The position numbers were made by a program, and so were the translations under genes. Below, piece after piece: positions 17,925-25,710 of a stretch of 64,000 nucleotides of DNA. The stretch is taken from positions 1,240,001 through 1,304,000 of the forward strand of contig NZ_CP107799.1 of the NCBI RefSeq assembly GCF_041431135.1. The letters run 5' to 3'. The stretch's first letter is position 1, and each line of letters begins with the position of its first letter. The notes beneath the pieces are model-generated. The model did not search any database. It saw nothing but the letters and a program-made list of their open reading frames with translations, and was not told the origin of the DNA. The stretch comes from Streptomyces sp. NBC_00554. Lineage in GTDB: Bacteria; Actinomycetota; Actinomycetes; Streptomycetales; Streptomycetaceae.

Positions 17925-18635
17925 TCACGCCTTCGCGCCACGCGCCTTGAGCATGTCGGCCATGAGCTGTATCTCGGCCTGCTGGCCCTCGACCATGCCC
18001 TGGGCCAAGCGACGTACCTCCTCGGTCTTCGCCATCCCGGCCGCGCTCTCGGACATCGCGATGCCGCCCTTGTGGTGCGCGGTGAGCAGCTGAAGGTAGA
18101 GAATCTCCGCGGCCTTGCCCTTGGCCTGACGCAGCTGGTCCATCTGCCGGTTGGTGGCCATGCCGGGCATCAGGGAGCCGTCGTGCGGCTTGTAGTCCAT
18201 GCCCTTCATGCCGTCCATGCCGCTCATGTCATGGTCCATCCAGGACATGTACGGCTGCTGCGAGGACTTCGGCAGACCCCACACGTCCAGCCAGCCCAGG
18301 AGCATCCCGCGCTGGTTGGCCTGGGTGTTGATGACGTCGTACGCGAGTCGCCGTACGTCCTCGTCATCGGTGCGGTCGCGCACGATGAACGACAGCTCCA
18401 CCGCCTGCTGGTGATGCACCGCCATGTCCCGTGCGAAGCCCGCGTCCACCGAGTCCTTGCGTGGTACGGCCGCGGCGCTGCTCGACGGCCACATCAGCGC
18501 CGCGAACACCGTGACCGCCGCGAGCACGGCGGCGAGCGACCCGCCGATCAACAGCCGCGACAGCCTCCTGACGTGCCGGTCACCGGTGTCCTCCTCGTGC
18601 TCCCCCTCGTACTCCTGCGTTTCGTCGTCACTCAC
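17925..18635 (-). CDS. Membrane-anchored DUF305 protein
   Basis: 236 residues. An acidic cytoplasmic N-terminus, one membrane anchor (LIGGSLAAVLAAVTVFAALM), then an extracytoplasmic four-helix DUF305 domain with its paired signatures FARDMAVHHQQAVE and LLTAHHKGGIAM. A Met/His/Asp-rich loop (MSWMDHDMSGMDGMKGMDYK) between them would suit metal binding, and DUF305 genes often sit near copper genes, but no function is established here. GTG 18635 overlaps the stop of the DUF3105 gene by four bases (GTGA), so the two are translationally coupled. Confidence 0.9.
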   Translation of the reverse strand: MSDDETQEYEGEHEEDTGDRHVRRLSRLLIGGSLAAVLAAVTVFAALMWPSSSAAAVPRKDSVDAGFARDMAVHHQQAVELSFIVRDRTDDEDVRRLAYDVINTQANQRGMLLGWLDVWGLPKSSQQPYMSWMDHDMSGMDGMKGMDYKPHDGSLMPGMATNRQMDQLRQAKGKAAEILYLQLLTAHHKGGIAMSESAAGMAKTEEVRRLAQGMVEGQQAEIQLMADMLKARGAKA

Positions 18636-19267
18636 GAGGACTTCCCGCCGGTGCAGGCGGCACCCGGTTCCGGGGTCTGCGCGCCCTGCACGTACTTCTC
18701 GAGGAACTCGGCCACCCTCGGGTCGGACTCCTTCGTCACGTTCAGCTGGTGGCCCCAGGCCGTCAGCGAGATCGGCGAGGACTGCGTCTTGTACGGGCTC
18801 ATCAGGGTGTACGGCGTCTTGGCCACCTTGGCGGCGAGCGTCTTGACGTCGGCGTCGGCGGCCTTGTCGTTGTAGGTGACCCAGACGGCGCCGTGCTCCA
18901 TGGAGTGGACGGCGTTCTCGTCGCGCAGTTCGCTGGTGTAGACGTCGCCGTTGCAGTTCTGCCAGACGGGGTCGTGGTCGCCGCCGGCGGGCGGTGTCAT
19001 GGGGTAGGTCACGTCCTTGTCGACGTGGTTCTGGGTCAGCTTCGACCAGGTCTTCTCGCCGGAGACGGGCGCGGCCTTGGCCTGCTCCTTCTCGTTGGCG
19101 GCGTCGACCAGGTACCAGCCCCCGCCCGCGACGCCGACGAGGATGGCCGCGGACACTGCGATCGTGATGATCCGGTTGCGGCGCTCGCGGGCTCTTTCGG
19201 CGCGGCGCTGCTCTTCTATTCGGGCGCGGCGGGACGCGGCCTTGGTCTTGGAGTTGGCGGAACCCAT
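18632..19267 (-). CDS. Membrane-anchored DUF3105 protein
   Basis: 211 residues. A basic N-terminus (RRARIEEQRRAERARERRNR) precedes one membrane helix (IITIAVSAAILVGVAGGGWY); the extracytoplasmic DUF3105 domain follows. It has YPMTPPAGGDHDPVWQNCNG, MEHGAVWVTY and a C-terminal cysteine (PEPGAACTGG). ATG 19267 has AAAAGGA upstream and begins the conserved protein; longer in-frame sequence is non-coding. DUF3105 and DUF305 are frequent partners in Streptomyces; their role is unknown. Confidence 0.88.
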   Translation of the reverse strand: MGSANSKTKAASRRARIEEQRRAERARERRNRIITIAVSAAILVGVAGGGWYLVDAANEKEQAKAAPVSGEKTWSKLTQNHVDKDVTYPMTPPAGGDHDPVWQNCNGDVYTSELRDENAVHSMEHGAVWVTYNDKAADADVKTLAAKVAKTPYTLMSPYKTQSSPISLTAWGHQLNVTKESDPRVAEFLEKYVQGAQTPEPGAACTGGKSS

Positions 19268-19335
19268 GGTGAAGTCCTTTTCGTGCAGCGGAAATTGACG
19301 GATGCCGGTGGATGGAGAGGGACGGGCATCCGGTT

Positions 19336-19704
19336 CTAGGTCCGCAGGACTTGAAGGACGTGCAGGTTCGGCGGGCGCGGGGCGACCCCGTACGCCGTGG
19401 TCTGCGCCGGGACGGCGGCCGGCCTGACGTCCACCTGGACGGGCAGGCTCTGAGGTTGCGGGTGCGGTCCGGGGCCGGTCGTTGGGGTGTCCATCACCCA
19501 CTGGGCGCCACACTCGTCCTGGCCGGGGGCAGCGCAGACGTGCTCGTGGTCGTCGCCGTCCGGCCCGTGGTACGCGGTGGACGACATGGCGGCGACCGGC
19601 TGCACGGCGGGCCCGTGCGTACACAGGCACGCCAAACCCAGCACCGTGGCCAGGGCCACCAACAGGCCCAGCACCACGGAGCCGGTACGGCGCCGCACAG
19701 TCAT
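19336..19704 (-). CDS. DUF6153-like small exported protein
   Basis: 122 residues. One hydrophobic segment (VVLGLLVALATVLGLACLC) with a possible lipobox is followed by a His/Cys-containing region (AYHGPDGDDHEHVCAAPGQD) and a proline-rich tail. The arrangement fits the DUF6153 family often found beside DUF305/DUF3105 genes. The start at 19704 lies two bases after the stop of the frameshifted gene upstream; the DUF3105 gene follows 68 bp downstream. Family assignment is from composition and context. Confidence 0.65.
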   Translation of the reverse strand: MTVRRRTGSVVLGLLVALATVLGLACLCTHGPAVQPVAAMSSTAYHGPDGDDHEHVCAAPGQDECGAQWVMDTPTTGPGPHPQPQSLPVQVDVRPAAVPAQTTAYGVAPRPPNLHVLQVLRT

Positions 19705-19706
19705 CG

Positions 19707-19996
19707 TCAGTCGCCTGCGTCTTCCAGGTAGGTGAAGCAACGGCGGATCAAGTGGTCGGGGGCGACCAGGGTTTCCCGGACGACCCGGTTGTCCTCGTCC
19801 AACGTCAGCTCCAGTGCAAGCCGTTCCCCCGGATGTTCAGGGCAAGCACGGTGTGGCCCGCGGCGTCGGTGAACCGGGACGTCCGCGTCGCCTTGCCCTG
19901 CGCGTACGGATCGGAGTCTACGAAGTTGTCGCCGGACATCTCCAAGGGGGTCGGGGCGATGGCGGCGTGGGAGACCTCGCACGTCCACGTCGACAT
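19707..19996 (-). pseudogene. Frameshifted small gene of unknown function
   Basis: From ATG 19996 the frame reads MSTWTCEVSHAAIAPTPLEM and on to VLALNIRG, then runs into a stop at 19805. A second frame continues with ERLALELTLDEDNRVVRETL and ends RRCFTYLEDAGD at 19707, two bases before the DUF6153 start. Adding one base to the run of five C at 19826-19830 (five G in the gene) restores one open frame of 96 residues. It is either a sequencing error in a homopolymer or a true one-base deletion. I do not recognise the family; no signal peptide or membrane helix is visible. Confidence 0.6.
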
Positions 19997-20166
19997 GCGG
20001 CCTTACTGCGCCTGCCGCACACCCTCGACACCCTGGGGTGGGGGCCCGGCCGCCCCACTGATCATCGGTGGCATACCCGGTGAACAGCCACAGCCGTTCA
20101 CCCGTACCCCTGGTCGTATACCTGGCCGCTCTCGCGGGCAGGGCCAGCACGGATCAGGAGAGGCAC

Positions 20167-20673
20167 GTGCCGCAACAACAGCCGCGAGTACGCACCGACC
20201 GTACCCAGCTCACCGCCCGTCTGGCGCGCGCATCCGCGCTGACCGCCGGCCTGGCCCTCCTTCCCCTGGCCACGGCGTGCAGTGGAGGCGAGGACAGCGC
20301 GGCGAAGAGCAAGCCGACGACGACCTCCGTGACGGCCGCCGCCGCAGCCGGGGTCGTGGCGCCGGCGAAGGTCGAGGTGATCGCCAATCTGACCGGCTGC
20401 AAGCCCACGATCCGTATCGAGGCGGACGAACTGCGCCAGGGTCTCTGCCACACGAAGGAGATCGACTACCTCATCACCACGTTTCCGGAGGACGAGTACA
20501 AACAGGCATGGCTGGACGCCGCCGCCGTCTACGGAGGCAAGTACCTGGTCGGCTCACGTTGGATCGTCAGCGCGAAAGAGCCGGAGATGCTGGAGCAGTT
20601 CCGCACCAAGCTCGGCGGGACGATCGAGCAACTGCGCGGCATAGGCCCGACCATGGCACCGAGCTCGTCGTAG
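20167..20673 (+). CDS. Small lipoprotein of unknown function
   Basis: 168 residues. It has a lipoprotein signal (LTAGLALLPLATAC, acylated Cys at about residue 38) and a Ser/Thr/Ala-rich linker. A folded domain of about 110 residues follows, with VIANLTGCKPTIRIEADELR, LCHTKEIDYLITTFPEDEYK and VGSRWIVSAKEPEMLEQFRT. It contains two cysteines that could pair. GTG 20167 has GGAGAGG upstream. I cannot name the family; it is a surface protein next to the DUF305/DUF3105 group but on the other strand. Confidence 0.75.
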   Translation: MPQQQPRVRTDRTQLTARLARASALTAGLALLPLATACSGGEDSAAKSKPTTTSVTAAAAAGVVAPAKVEVIANLTGCKPTIRIEADELRQGLCHTKEIDYLITTFPEDEYKQAWLDAAAVYGGKYLVGSRWIVSAKEPEMLEQFRTKLGGTIEQLRGIGPTMAPSSS

Positions 20674-20971
20674 GCGGCGGCCCCGTCAAACCCGTTGCGT
20701 ACATCCGACCGGCCTGGAGGCTGCTGCTCCTACGCGGAGATGGGCGGCCGGTGGGTCTGCCAGTGCCGGGCATCCTCCGCCCGAGCAGCCCGTTCGAGAA
20801 GATCATCGCCGCGTCGACGAAGGCGCCCGCGAGCGGCGTGCGACGGGTCATCGCGGATGGCGCGCGCCGAGTCACTGGCCCGGTCGGCCGCCACGGCCCC
20901 GCATCGCCCGTACCCTTCGTGGTGTCTACGGCGTCAGATAGAGGGCGCCAAATCACTGGAGGCAACACCTC

Positions 20972-21988
20972 GTGCTTATTGCTCAGCGTCCGTCCCTGAC
21001 CGAAGAGGTCGTCGACGAGTTCCGTTCCCGGTTCGTGATCGAGCCGCTGGAGCCGGGCTTCGGCTACACCCTCGGCAACTCCCTGCGTCGTACGCTCCTC
21101 TCCTCGATCCCGGGTGCGGCGGTCACGTCCATCCGCGTCGACGGTGTCCTGCACGAGTTCACCACCGTGCCGGGTGTCAAGGAGGACGTCACCGACCTGA
21201 TCCTCAACATCAAGCAGCTGGTCGTGAGCAGCGAGCAGGACGAGCCCGTCGTGATGTACCTGCGCAAGCAGGGCCCGGGTCTGGTCACCGCCGCCGACAT
21301 CGCGCCCCCGGCCGGTGTCGAGGTGCACAACCCCGACCTCGTCCTCGCCACGCTCAACAGCAAGGGCAAGCTGGAGATGGAGCTGACCGTCGAGCGCGGT
21401 CGCGGCTACGTCTCCGCCGTCCAGAACAAGCAGGTGGGCCAGGAGATCGGTCGTATCCCGGTCGACTCCATCTACTCGCCGGTTCTGAAGGTCACGTACA
21501 AGGTCGAGGCCACGCGTGTCGAGCAGCGCACCGACTTCGACAAGCTGATCGTCGACGTCGAGACCAAGCAGGCCATGCGTCCCCGTGACGCCATGGCGTC
21601 GGCCGGTAAGACCCTGGTCGAGCTGTTCGGTCTCGCTCGCGAGCTGAACATCGACGCCGAGGGCATCGACATGGGCCCGTCCCCCACGGACGCCGCCCTC
21701 GCCGCTGATCTCGCCCTGCCGATCGAGGAGCTCGAGCTCACCGTTCGGTCGTACAACTGCCTCAAGCGTGAGGGCGTCCACTCGGTGGGTGAGCTCCTGG
21801 CGCGCTCCGAGGCCGACCTCCTCGACATTCGCAACTTCGGTGCGAAGTCCATCGACGAGGTCAAGGCGAAGCTCGCCGGTCTGGGGCTGGGCCTCAAGGA
21901 CAGCCCGCCCGGATTCGACCCGACCGCCGCCGCCTTCGGCGCGGACGACAACGCGGACGCGGGCTTCGTGGAGACCGAGCAGTACTGA
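20972..21988 (+). CDS. rpoA: RNA polymerase alpha subunit, copy outside the ribosomal operon
   Basis: 338 residues, full length. The N-terminal assembly domain has [38 protein letters not shown] and [21 protein letters not shown] linker ([13 protein letters not shown]) leads to the C-terminal DNA-binding domain with [20 protein letters not shown] and [19 protein letters not shown], and the acidic tail ends FVETEQY. GTG 20972 has GGAGG at 20958. In streptomycetes rpoA normally sits between rpsD and rplQ; here no ribosomal gene is near. The 298 bp upstream (20674-20970) hold no gene I recognise and presumably its promoter. Transposase debris starts at its 3' end. It is probably a duplicate, and no inactivating change is visible. 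Confidence 0.93.
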   Translation: MLIAQRPSLTEEVVDEFRSRFVIEPLEPGFGYTLGNSLRRTLLSSIPGAAVTSIRVDGVLHEFTTVPGVKEDVTDLILNIKQLVVSSEQDEPVVMYLRKQGPGLVTAADIAPPAGVEVHNPDLVLATLNSKGKLEMELTVERGRGYVSAVQNKQVGQEIGRIPVDSIYSPVLKVTYKVEATRVEQRTDFDKLIVDVETKQAMRPRDAMASAGKTLVELFGLARELNIDAEGIDMGPSPTDAALAADLALPIEELELTVRSYNCLKREGVHSVGELLARSEADLLDIRNFGAKSIDEVKAKLAGLGLGLKDSPPGFDPTAAAFGADDNADAGFVETEQY

Positions 21989-21989
21989 A

Positions 21990-22160
21990 CACTGCGCTAC
22001 GGCGGTCGATGCCGACACCCGCCTGATGGTTGCCACCGGTCGTCCGGTGGCGGGCAACATCGCCGACGCGCACACCTTTCGGGACACCGGCCTGGCCGAG
22101 GTCTGCTCCGGCACCGCAGTGCTCGCCGACGGCGCGTACTGCGCACCGGCCTCGTCACCC
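21990..22160 (+). pseudogene. IS5-type transposase internal fragment
   Basis: In the frame starting near 21981 the DNA reads CATAVDADTRLMVATGRPVA followed by GNIADAHTFRDTGLAEV and VLADGAYCAP. This matches the first part of a DDE transposase of the IS5 type (VDADTRL..A.GRP.AGN.AD and the second Asp in ADGAY). There is no start, no C-terminal half and no recognisable terminal repeat. It begins within a few bases of the rpoA stop, so a transposition or recombination event ended there. Confidence 0.6.
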
Positions 22161-22199
22161 CGCATCGTCGGGCGCACCGCACTGCCCGCACACGGACTT

Positions 22200-22227
22200 C
22201 TGGAACACGCTTTACGGCGTGTTCCAG
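22200..22227 (-). terminator. Perfect hairpin after the sigma factor gene
   Basis: An 11-base perfect inverted repeat (22200-22210 and 22217-22227) with a 6-base loop, 65 bp beyond the sigma factor stop. It could also stop transcription coming from rpoA. Confidence 0.65.
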
Positions 22228-22291
22228 ATGTGCGCTCGGTGCGGGTTGGTGCTGGTCACGATCCAATCGCCGCGGCGTTTCGGATCGTTCC

Positions 22292-23230
22292 TCAGCGAAT
22301 CCGCCAGGGTCGGAGCTTCTCGGGGTTTCGCACCGCCCAGATATGCCTGATCCGGTCGCCCGCGATCTCGAACGCGAACACGGTCGCGAGGTTGCCGTCC
22401 TGCTGTGCGACCAAGCCGGGCAGGCCGTTGACCGTGCACTCCAGGAACTTCGTGCGGTCGCCCGACACACGCGCGATCTCGGCGTAGGCACGTGCGATCT
22501 GCTCACCGCCCACGATCGGGTGCAGGTGGGTGACGGCCAGCCCGCCGCCGTCGGCGGTCGCGGTGGCGTCGGGGTCGAGCAGGCTGATCAGGGCGTCGAT
22601 GTCCTTGGCCTCCCACGCCGTTCTGAACTGCCTGACGATGCCGGCCTGCCCGGCGCTCGGGCCCGCCGGGGTCTGCGCAGTGCCGACGCGACGGCGGGCG
22701 GACGAGGCCAGTTGGCGGCACGCCGCCGGAGTGCGGCCGACGATCTCGGCAACCTCGCCGAAGGGGTAGCGGAAGACGTCGTGCAGGACAAACGCGACGC
22801 GCTCGGCCGGGGTCATGGAATCGAGGACGACCAGGAAGGCCATCGTCACCGACTCGTCGAGGGTGACCCGATCGGCCGGGTCGATCCCGCCGACGCCGGA
22901 GCGCCCGGTGATCCACTCCGTGGGCTCGGGCAGCGGTTCCGGGATCCAGTCGCCCACGTACGTCTCCCGCCTGGCCCGTGCCGAGCCGAGCAGGTTCAGG
23001 CAGATGCGGCTGGCGACCGTCACCAGCCAGGCGCCGGGCGACTCGATGGCCTGCTGCTCCCGTGCGGACATGGCGTACCAGCGGGCGTAGGTCTCCTGCA
23101 CGACGTCCTCGGCGTCGGCAAGGGACCCGAGGAGTCGATAGCCGAGGTTGATCAGCCGGCGCCGCTCGCTGATGATCGCGCTGAGGCCCGGATCGCTCTG
23201 ATCGTCGCCGGGCTCGGCTCTGGTGGTCAT
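22292..23230 (-). CDS. ECF41-type sigma factor with C-terminal SnoaL-like domain
   Basis: 312 residues. Region 2 (about 20-85) has RRLINLGYRLLGSLADAEDV and VQETYARWYAM; region 4 has MTPAERVAFVLHDVFRYPFG and EVAEIVGRTPAACRQLASSA. A C-terminal NTF2/SnoaL-like domain of about 100 residues follows. Two group hallmarks are present: YVGDWIPEPLPEP in the linker (WLPEP motif) and DGGGLA in the C-terminal domain (DGGG motif). In this group the C-terminal domain tunes activity in place of an anti-sigma factor. ATG 23230 is favoured; upstream frame is promoter DNA. It is divergent from the SnoaL-LUD gene and both share a mirror-image promoter. The more usual partners (carboxymuconolactone decarboxylase, oxidoreductase) are absent. 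Confidence 0.9.
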   Translation of the reverse strand: MTTRAEPGDDQSDPGLSAIISERRRLINLGYRLLGSLADAEDVVQETYARWYAMSAREQQAIESPGAWLVTVASRICLNLLGSARARRETYVGDWIPEPLPEPTEWITGRSGVGGIDPADRVTLDESVTMAFLVVLDSMTPAERVAFVLHDVFRYPFGEVAEIVGRTPAACRQLASSARRRVGTAQTPAGPSAGQAGIVRQFRTAWEAKDIDALISLLDPDATATADGGGLAVTHLHPIVGGEQIARAYAEIARVSGDRTKFLECTVNGLPGLVAQQDGNLATVFAFEIAGDRIRHIWAVRNPEKLRPWRIR

Positions 23231-23272
23231 GGTCCGGCCGTCTCCCTCGCTCGCTTCTGTGCCTCTACCCGA

Positions 23273-23343
23273 TACGACAAGACAGCGCACGGGAATGTGA
23301 GGCCGACGCTCCGCCTCACATTCCGAAGGGCTGCGTTGTCGTA
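23273..23343. promoter_or_regulatory. Symmetric divergent ECF promoter pair
   Basis: On each strand GCCTCACATTCC is followed after exactly 11 bases by TTGTCGTA. The upstream elements form a perfect 12-base inverted repeat (23292-23303 and 23313-23324). The downstream elements lie at 23336-23343 (+) and 23273-23280 (-). Reading CTCACA-N16-TGTC, each unit resembles an ECF41 promoter. Start codons follow 42 bp (-) and 36 bp (+) away. Confidence 0.7.
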
Positions 23344-23379
23344 CCGGTGATGACGACAACAAGACCGAGAGGGACTCCG

Positions 23380-24480
23380 ATGAACGACTTCCAGGCCATC
23401 GCGGACCGCGTCGAGATCGAGGCGCTGCGCGGCGAGTTCACCGACGCGGTGATGATGCGCGACCGACCCCGCCTGGCGTCGCTGTTCACACCGGACGGTG
23501 CCCTGCGTATGCCCGACATCCCCGCCGAGCAGATCGGCCGCGAGGAGATCCGTGCCGGGGGTGAGCGGCTGCAGAGCCAGTGGGACTTCTTCGTGCAGAC
23601 CACACACCCCGGCACGATCCTGCTCGACGGCGACACCGCGACCGGCCGCGCCTACCTCCAAGAGCTCGCGCGCACCCTCGACGGACGCCAGGGCCTGAAC
23701 TACGCCGTCTACCACGACCGCTACCAACGCACCACGGAGGGCTGGAAGTTCGCCGAGCGGTTGTACGAGGTCAGGTACCTCGACACCTCCCCGCTGGCGG
23801 GCGCGGCGCCCCACGCGGCGCAGGGCTCCGGGACCGACCCGGCCGACACCACGGCCACCCCTGCGCCGGCCGCATCCTTCACCGACCCGGCAACGGCCGA
23901 ACGACTGGAGCGGGTAGCCGCCGCGCTGCGTGCGGGCGGCTTCGCCGCCGAGATCCTGGAGGACGCCGCAGAAGCGCGCGCCCGCATCAAGGACCTGCTC
24001 CCCGAGGGCGCCAGCGTCCTCACCGGAGCCAGCGAGACCCTCCGGCTGTCCGGCATCGACGAGGACATCAACACCGGCGGCCGGTACGACGCCATCAGGC
24101 CGCGCCTCCTGGCCATCGACCGTGCCACCGGCGCCGACGAGATCCGAAGGCTGGCCGCCGGCCCGGAATTCGTCGTCAACAGCGTCGCCGCGGTCACCGA
24201 GACCGGCTCGCTCGTTCTTGCCTCGGGCAGCGGCAGCCAACTCCCTGCCAACGCGGGCGGCGCCGCCCACGCGGTCTGGATCGTCGGCGCGCAAAAGGTG
24301 GTGCCTGACCTGAGCACAGCACTGCGCCGCGTCGAGGAGCACGCCCTCCCACTGGAGAACGCCCGCGCCCAGGCGGTGTACGGGATGCCCAGCGCCGTCA
24401 ACCGCCTGCTCATCCTCAACGCGGAACCCCACCCAGGGCGCGGCACCGTGCTGCTTCTCCGAGAGGCCATCGGATACTGA
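23380..24480 (+). CDS. SnoaL-like and LUD-domain fusion protein
   Basis: 366 residues, cytoplasmic. Residues 1-140 are a SnoaL/NTF2-like domain (RVEIEALRGEFTDAVMMRDR, ASLFTPDGALRMPDIPAEQI, YAVYHDRYQRTTEGWKFAER). An Ala/Thr/Pro linker leads to a LUD (LutC/YkgG-type) domain at about 165-366, with LLPEGASVLTGASETLRLSG, VNSVAAVTETGSLVLASGSG and WIVGAQKVVPDLSTALRR. LUD proteins are known from lactate-utilisation complexes, but no LutA/LutB partner is here. ATG 23380 has GAGAGGGA upstream. The shared mirror promoter implies activation by the neighbouring sigma factor. The function of the fusion is unknown; sensing or oxidising a small molecule is a guess. Confidence 0.85.
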   Translation: MNDFQAIADRVEIEALRGEFTDAVMMRDRPRLASLFTPDGALRMPDIPAEQIGREEIRAGGERLQSQWDFFVQTTHPGTILLDGDTATGRAYLQELARTLDGRQGLNYAVYHDRYQRTTEGWKFAERLYEVRYLDTSPLAGAAPHAAQGSGTDPADTTATPAPAASFTDPATAERLERVAAALRAGGFAAEILEDAAEARARIKDLLPEGASVLTGASETLRLSGIDEDINTGGRYDAIRPRLLAIDRATGADEIRRLAAGPEFVVNSVAAVTETGSLVLASGSGSQLPANAGGAAHAVWIVGAQKVVPDLSTALRRVEEHALPLENARAQAVYGMPSAVNRLLILNAEPHPGRGTVLLLREAIGY

Positions 24481-24511
24481 CCCCGGCCCAGGGTCCGTTT
24501 GACTCACGGGC

Positions 24512-24613
24512 TCAGAGCCAGTCATCGATGGCGGCGATCTGGACGGCGGCTTCGTAGCGGACTGCGAGCTTGTCGCGACGGGTCGCCACGGTCCCGTGCC
24601 GCTTGAGGCGGTT
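24512..24613 (-). pseudogene. IS5-type transposase C-terminal fragment
   Basis: The last 33 codons of a transposase are readable on the minus strand: NRLKRHGTVATRRDKLAVRY followed by EAAVQIAAIDDWL and a TGA at 24512. The -NRLK..R.VATRYDKLAVRYEA pattern is the C-terminal end of IS5-family DDE transposases. The frame breaks just upstream. It is a second scrap, in the opposite orientation to that at 21990. Confidence 0.65.
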
Positions 24614-24735
24614 GCTTCCACCGCTCCCCGGCACCTGCGATGACCCGCCTGATCTGCCGGTTCAGGGATGGTGCACCGAATGCCTCGGCGCCACGGAAGG
24701 GCGCGGTTGGCGCGAGACGAGTGGGCCGCATCGTC

Positions 24736-24870
24736 GGTATCGGCGCCGGAATCGCCCGCCGGCCGGCAGCGTCGGGCTGGGACATCGCCTTCACCTACTG
24801 GCCCCCTACGACGACCGCACGACCTGGGGCAGGGAGCCCGGCGCGGCCGAGGCGATCAGCCAAGCTCTGG
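24736..24870 (+). pseudogene. SDR oxidoreductase N-terminal fragment, frameshifted
   Basis: One frame gives GIGAGIARRPAASGWDIAFT and then YW, the NAD-binding start of an SDR. After a one-base shift near 24800 another frame gives APYDDRTTWGREPGAAEAIS followed by QALAEDR, which is the natural continuation in such proteins. The catalytic Ser-Tyr-Lys half is absent. It is a remnant lying between transposase debris and the tRNA gene. Confidence 0.55.
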
Positions 24871-24895
24871 CCGAAGATCGGAAACAACCCACACG

Positions 24896-24931
24896 AAAAG
24901 GGCCTCCACAGGCTCTCGCCTGCGAAGACCC
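24896..24931 (-). terminator. Intrinsic terminator of tRNA-Pro
   Basis: On the minus strand a 14-base-pair stem with a few G-T pairs and a GAGA loop (arms 24918-24931 and 24900-24913) is followed by four T residues. It starts 10 bp after the tRNA. Confidence 0.8.
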
Positions 24932-24940
24932 TTCGCACCG

Positions 24941-25014
<74 letters not shown>

Positions 25015-25115
25015 GTGCGTTTCACCCGCGATGACCCGCGAGATCGTGCGAACAGAACTTTACCCCACGCCGGGGGCTGCTCCGTGAGGGGCTCGGGGCG
25101 CGCGACAATCGGCTC

Positions 25116-25640
25116 ATGAGCGGGACATCTGAGGTTCAGCAGGGCGACGGGCGGGACCGGGACCCGGACGGGCGGGCGCGGAATGCCCGGCCGCGTGACG
25201 GGCTGGGGCGGCCGCTGCCGTACGGCGCGGACGGTGTGGAACGGCAGCCGGAGGGTCTCGTACGCAGTCCCGAGGCGACCGTCGCCGAGGCGCAGGCCCT
25301 GCTGGACGGCGGGAAACCGTTCCACGCGCACGAGGTCTTCGAGGACGCCTGGAAGGCGGGCCCGGAGGAGGAGCGCGCGCTGTGGCGGGGCCTGGCCCAG
25401 CTCGCAGTGGGGCTCACACACGCGGCCAGGGGCAATACGACGGGCGGCGCCCGGCTGCTGCGGCGCGGTGCCGGGGCGGTGGAGGAGTGGTCTTCGGTGA
25501 CCGGCCGGGCACACCCGTACGGGATGGAGCTCGGGGAACTGGCAGCCTGGGCAAGGGAGTTGGCGGGAGTCGTGGAGCGGGACGGTACGGCGATCAGCGC
25601 GGAGACATGGGCGCCGCGGCTGCGGGGAAGCGGAGCCTGA
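25116..25640 (+). CDS. DUF309 family protein
   Basis: 174 residues, soluble. A disordered charged N-terminus of about 45 residues is followed by the helical DUF309 domain. Its signature is ALLDGGKPFHAHEVFEDAWK with EEERALWRGLAQLAVGLTHA after it. The conserved His-His-Glu and Trp pattern suggests a ligand or metal pocket, but no activity is established. The start lies 101 bp upstream of the tRNA-Pro gene, divergent from it. cobF follows 70 bp downstream on the same strand, which may reflect shared transcription only. Confidence 0.88.
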   Translation: MSGTSEVQQGDGRDRDPDGRARNARPRDGLGRPLPYGADGVERQPEGLVRSPEATVAEAQALLDGGKPFHAHEVFEDAWKAGPEEERALWRGLAQLAVGLTHAARGNTTGGARLLRRGAGAVEEWSSVTGRAHPYGMELGELAAWARELAGVVERDGTAISAETWAPRLRGSGA

Positions 25641-25710
25641 CGCGGCCGTCGCCTCGGGACACCCCGGATGCGGTGGACCCACTGTCAGTGGCGTGCGGCA
25701 GACTCTCGGT

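Noticed and set aside
17731-17928. Small minus-strand frame after the DUF305 gene
   Set aside because: No ribosome site and no motif. It covers the terminator hairpin and the upstream operator, so it is unlikely to be coding.
20674-20971. Possible gene between the lipoprotein and rpoA
   Set aside because: Frames are open on both strands but none shows a motif, a good ribosome site or a plausible start; treated as non-coding with the rpoA promoter.
22030-22487. Plus-strand frames across the sigma factor gene
   Set aside because: Beyond 22160 the sequence no longer resembles a transposase and is the antisense of the sigma factor.
25641-25710. Possible B12 riboswitch before cobF
   Set aside because: The gap is 70 bp, too short for the ~200-base element, and no B12-box sequence is visible there or before cobK.
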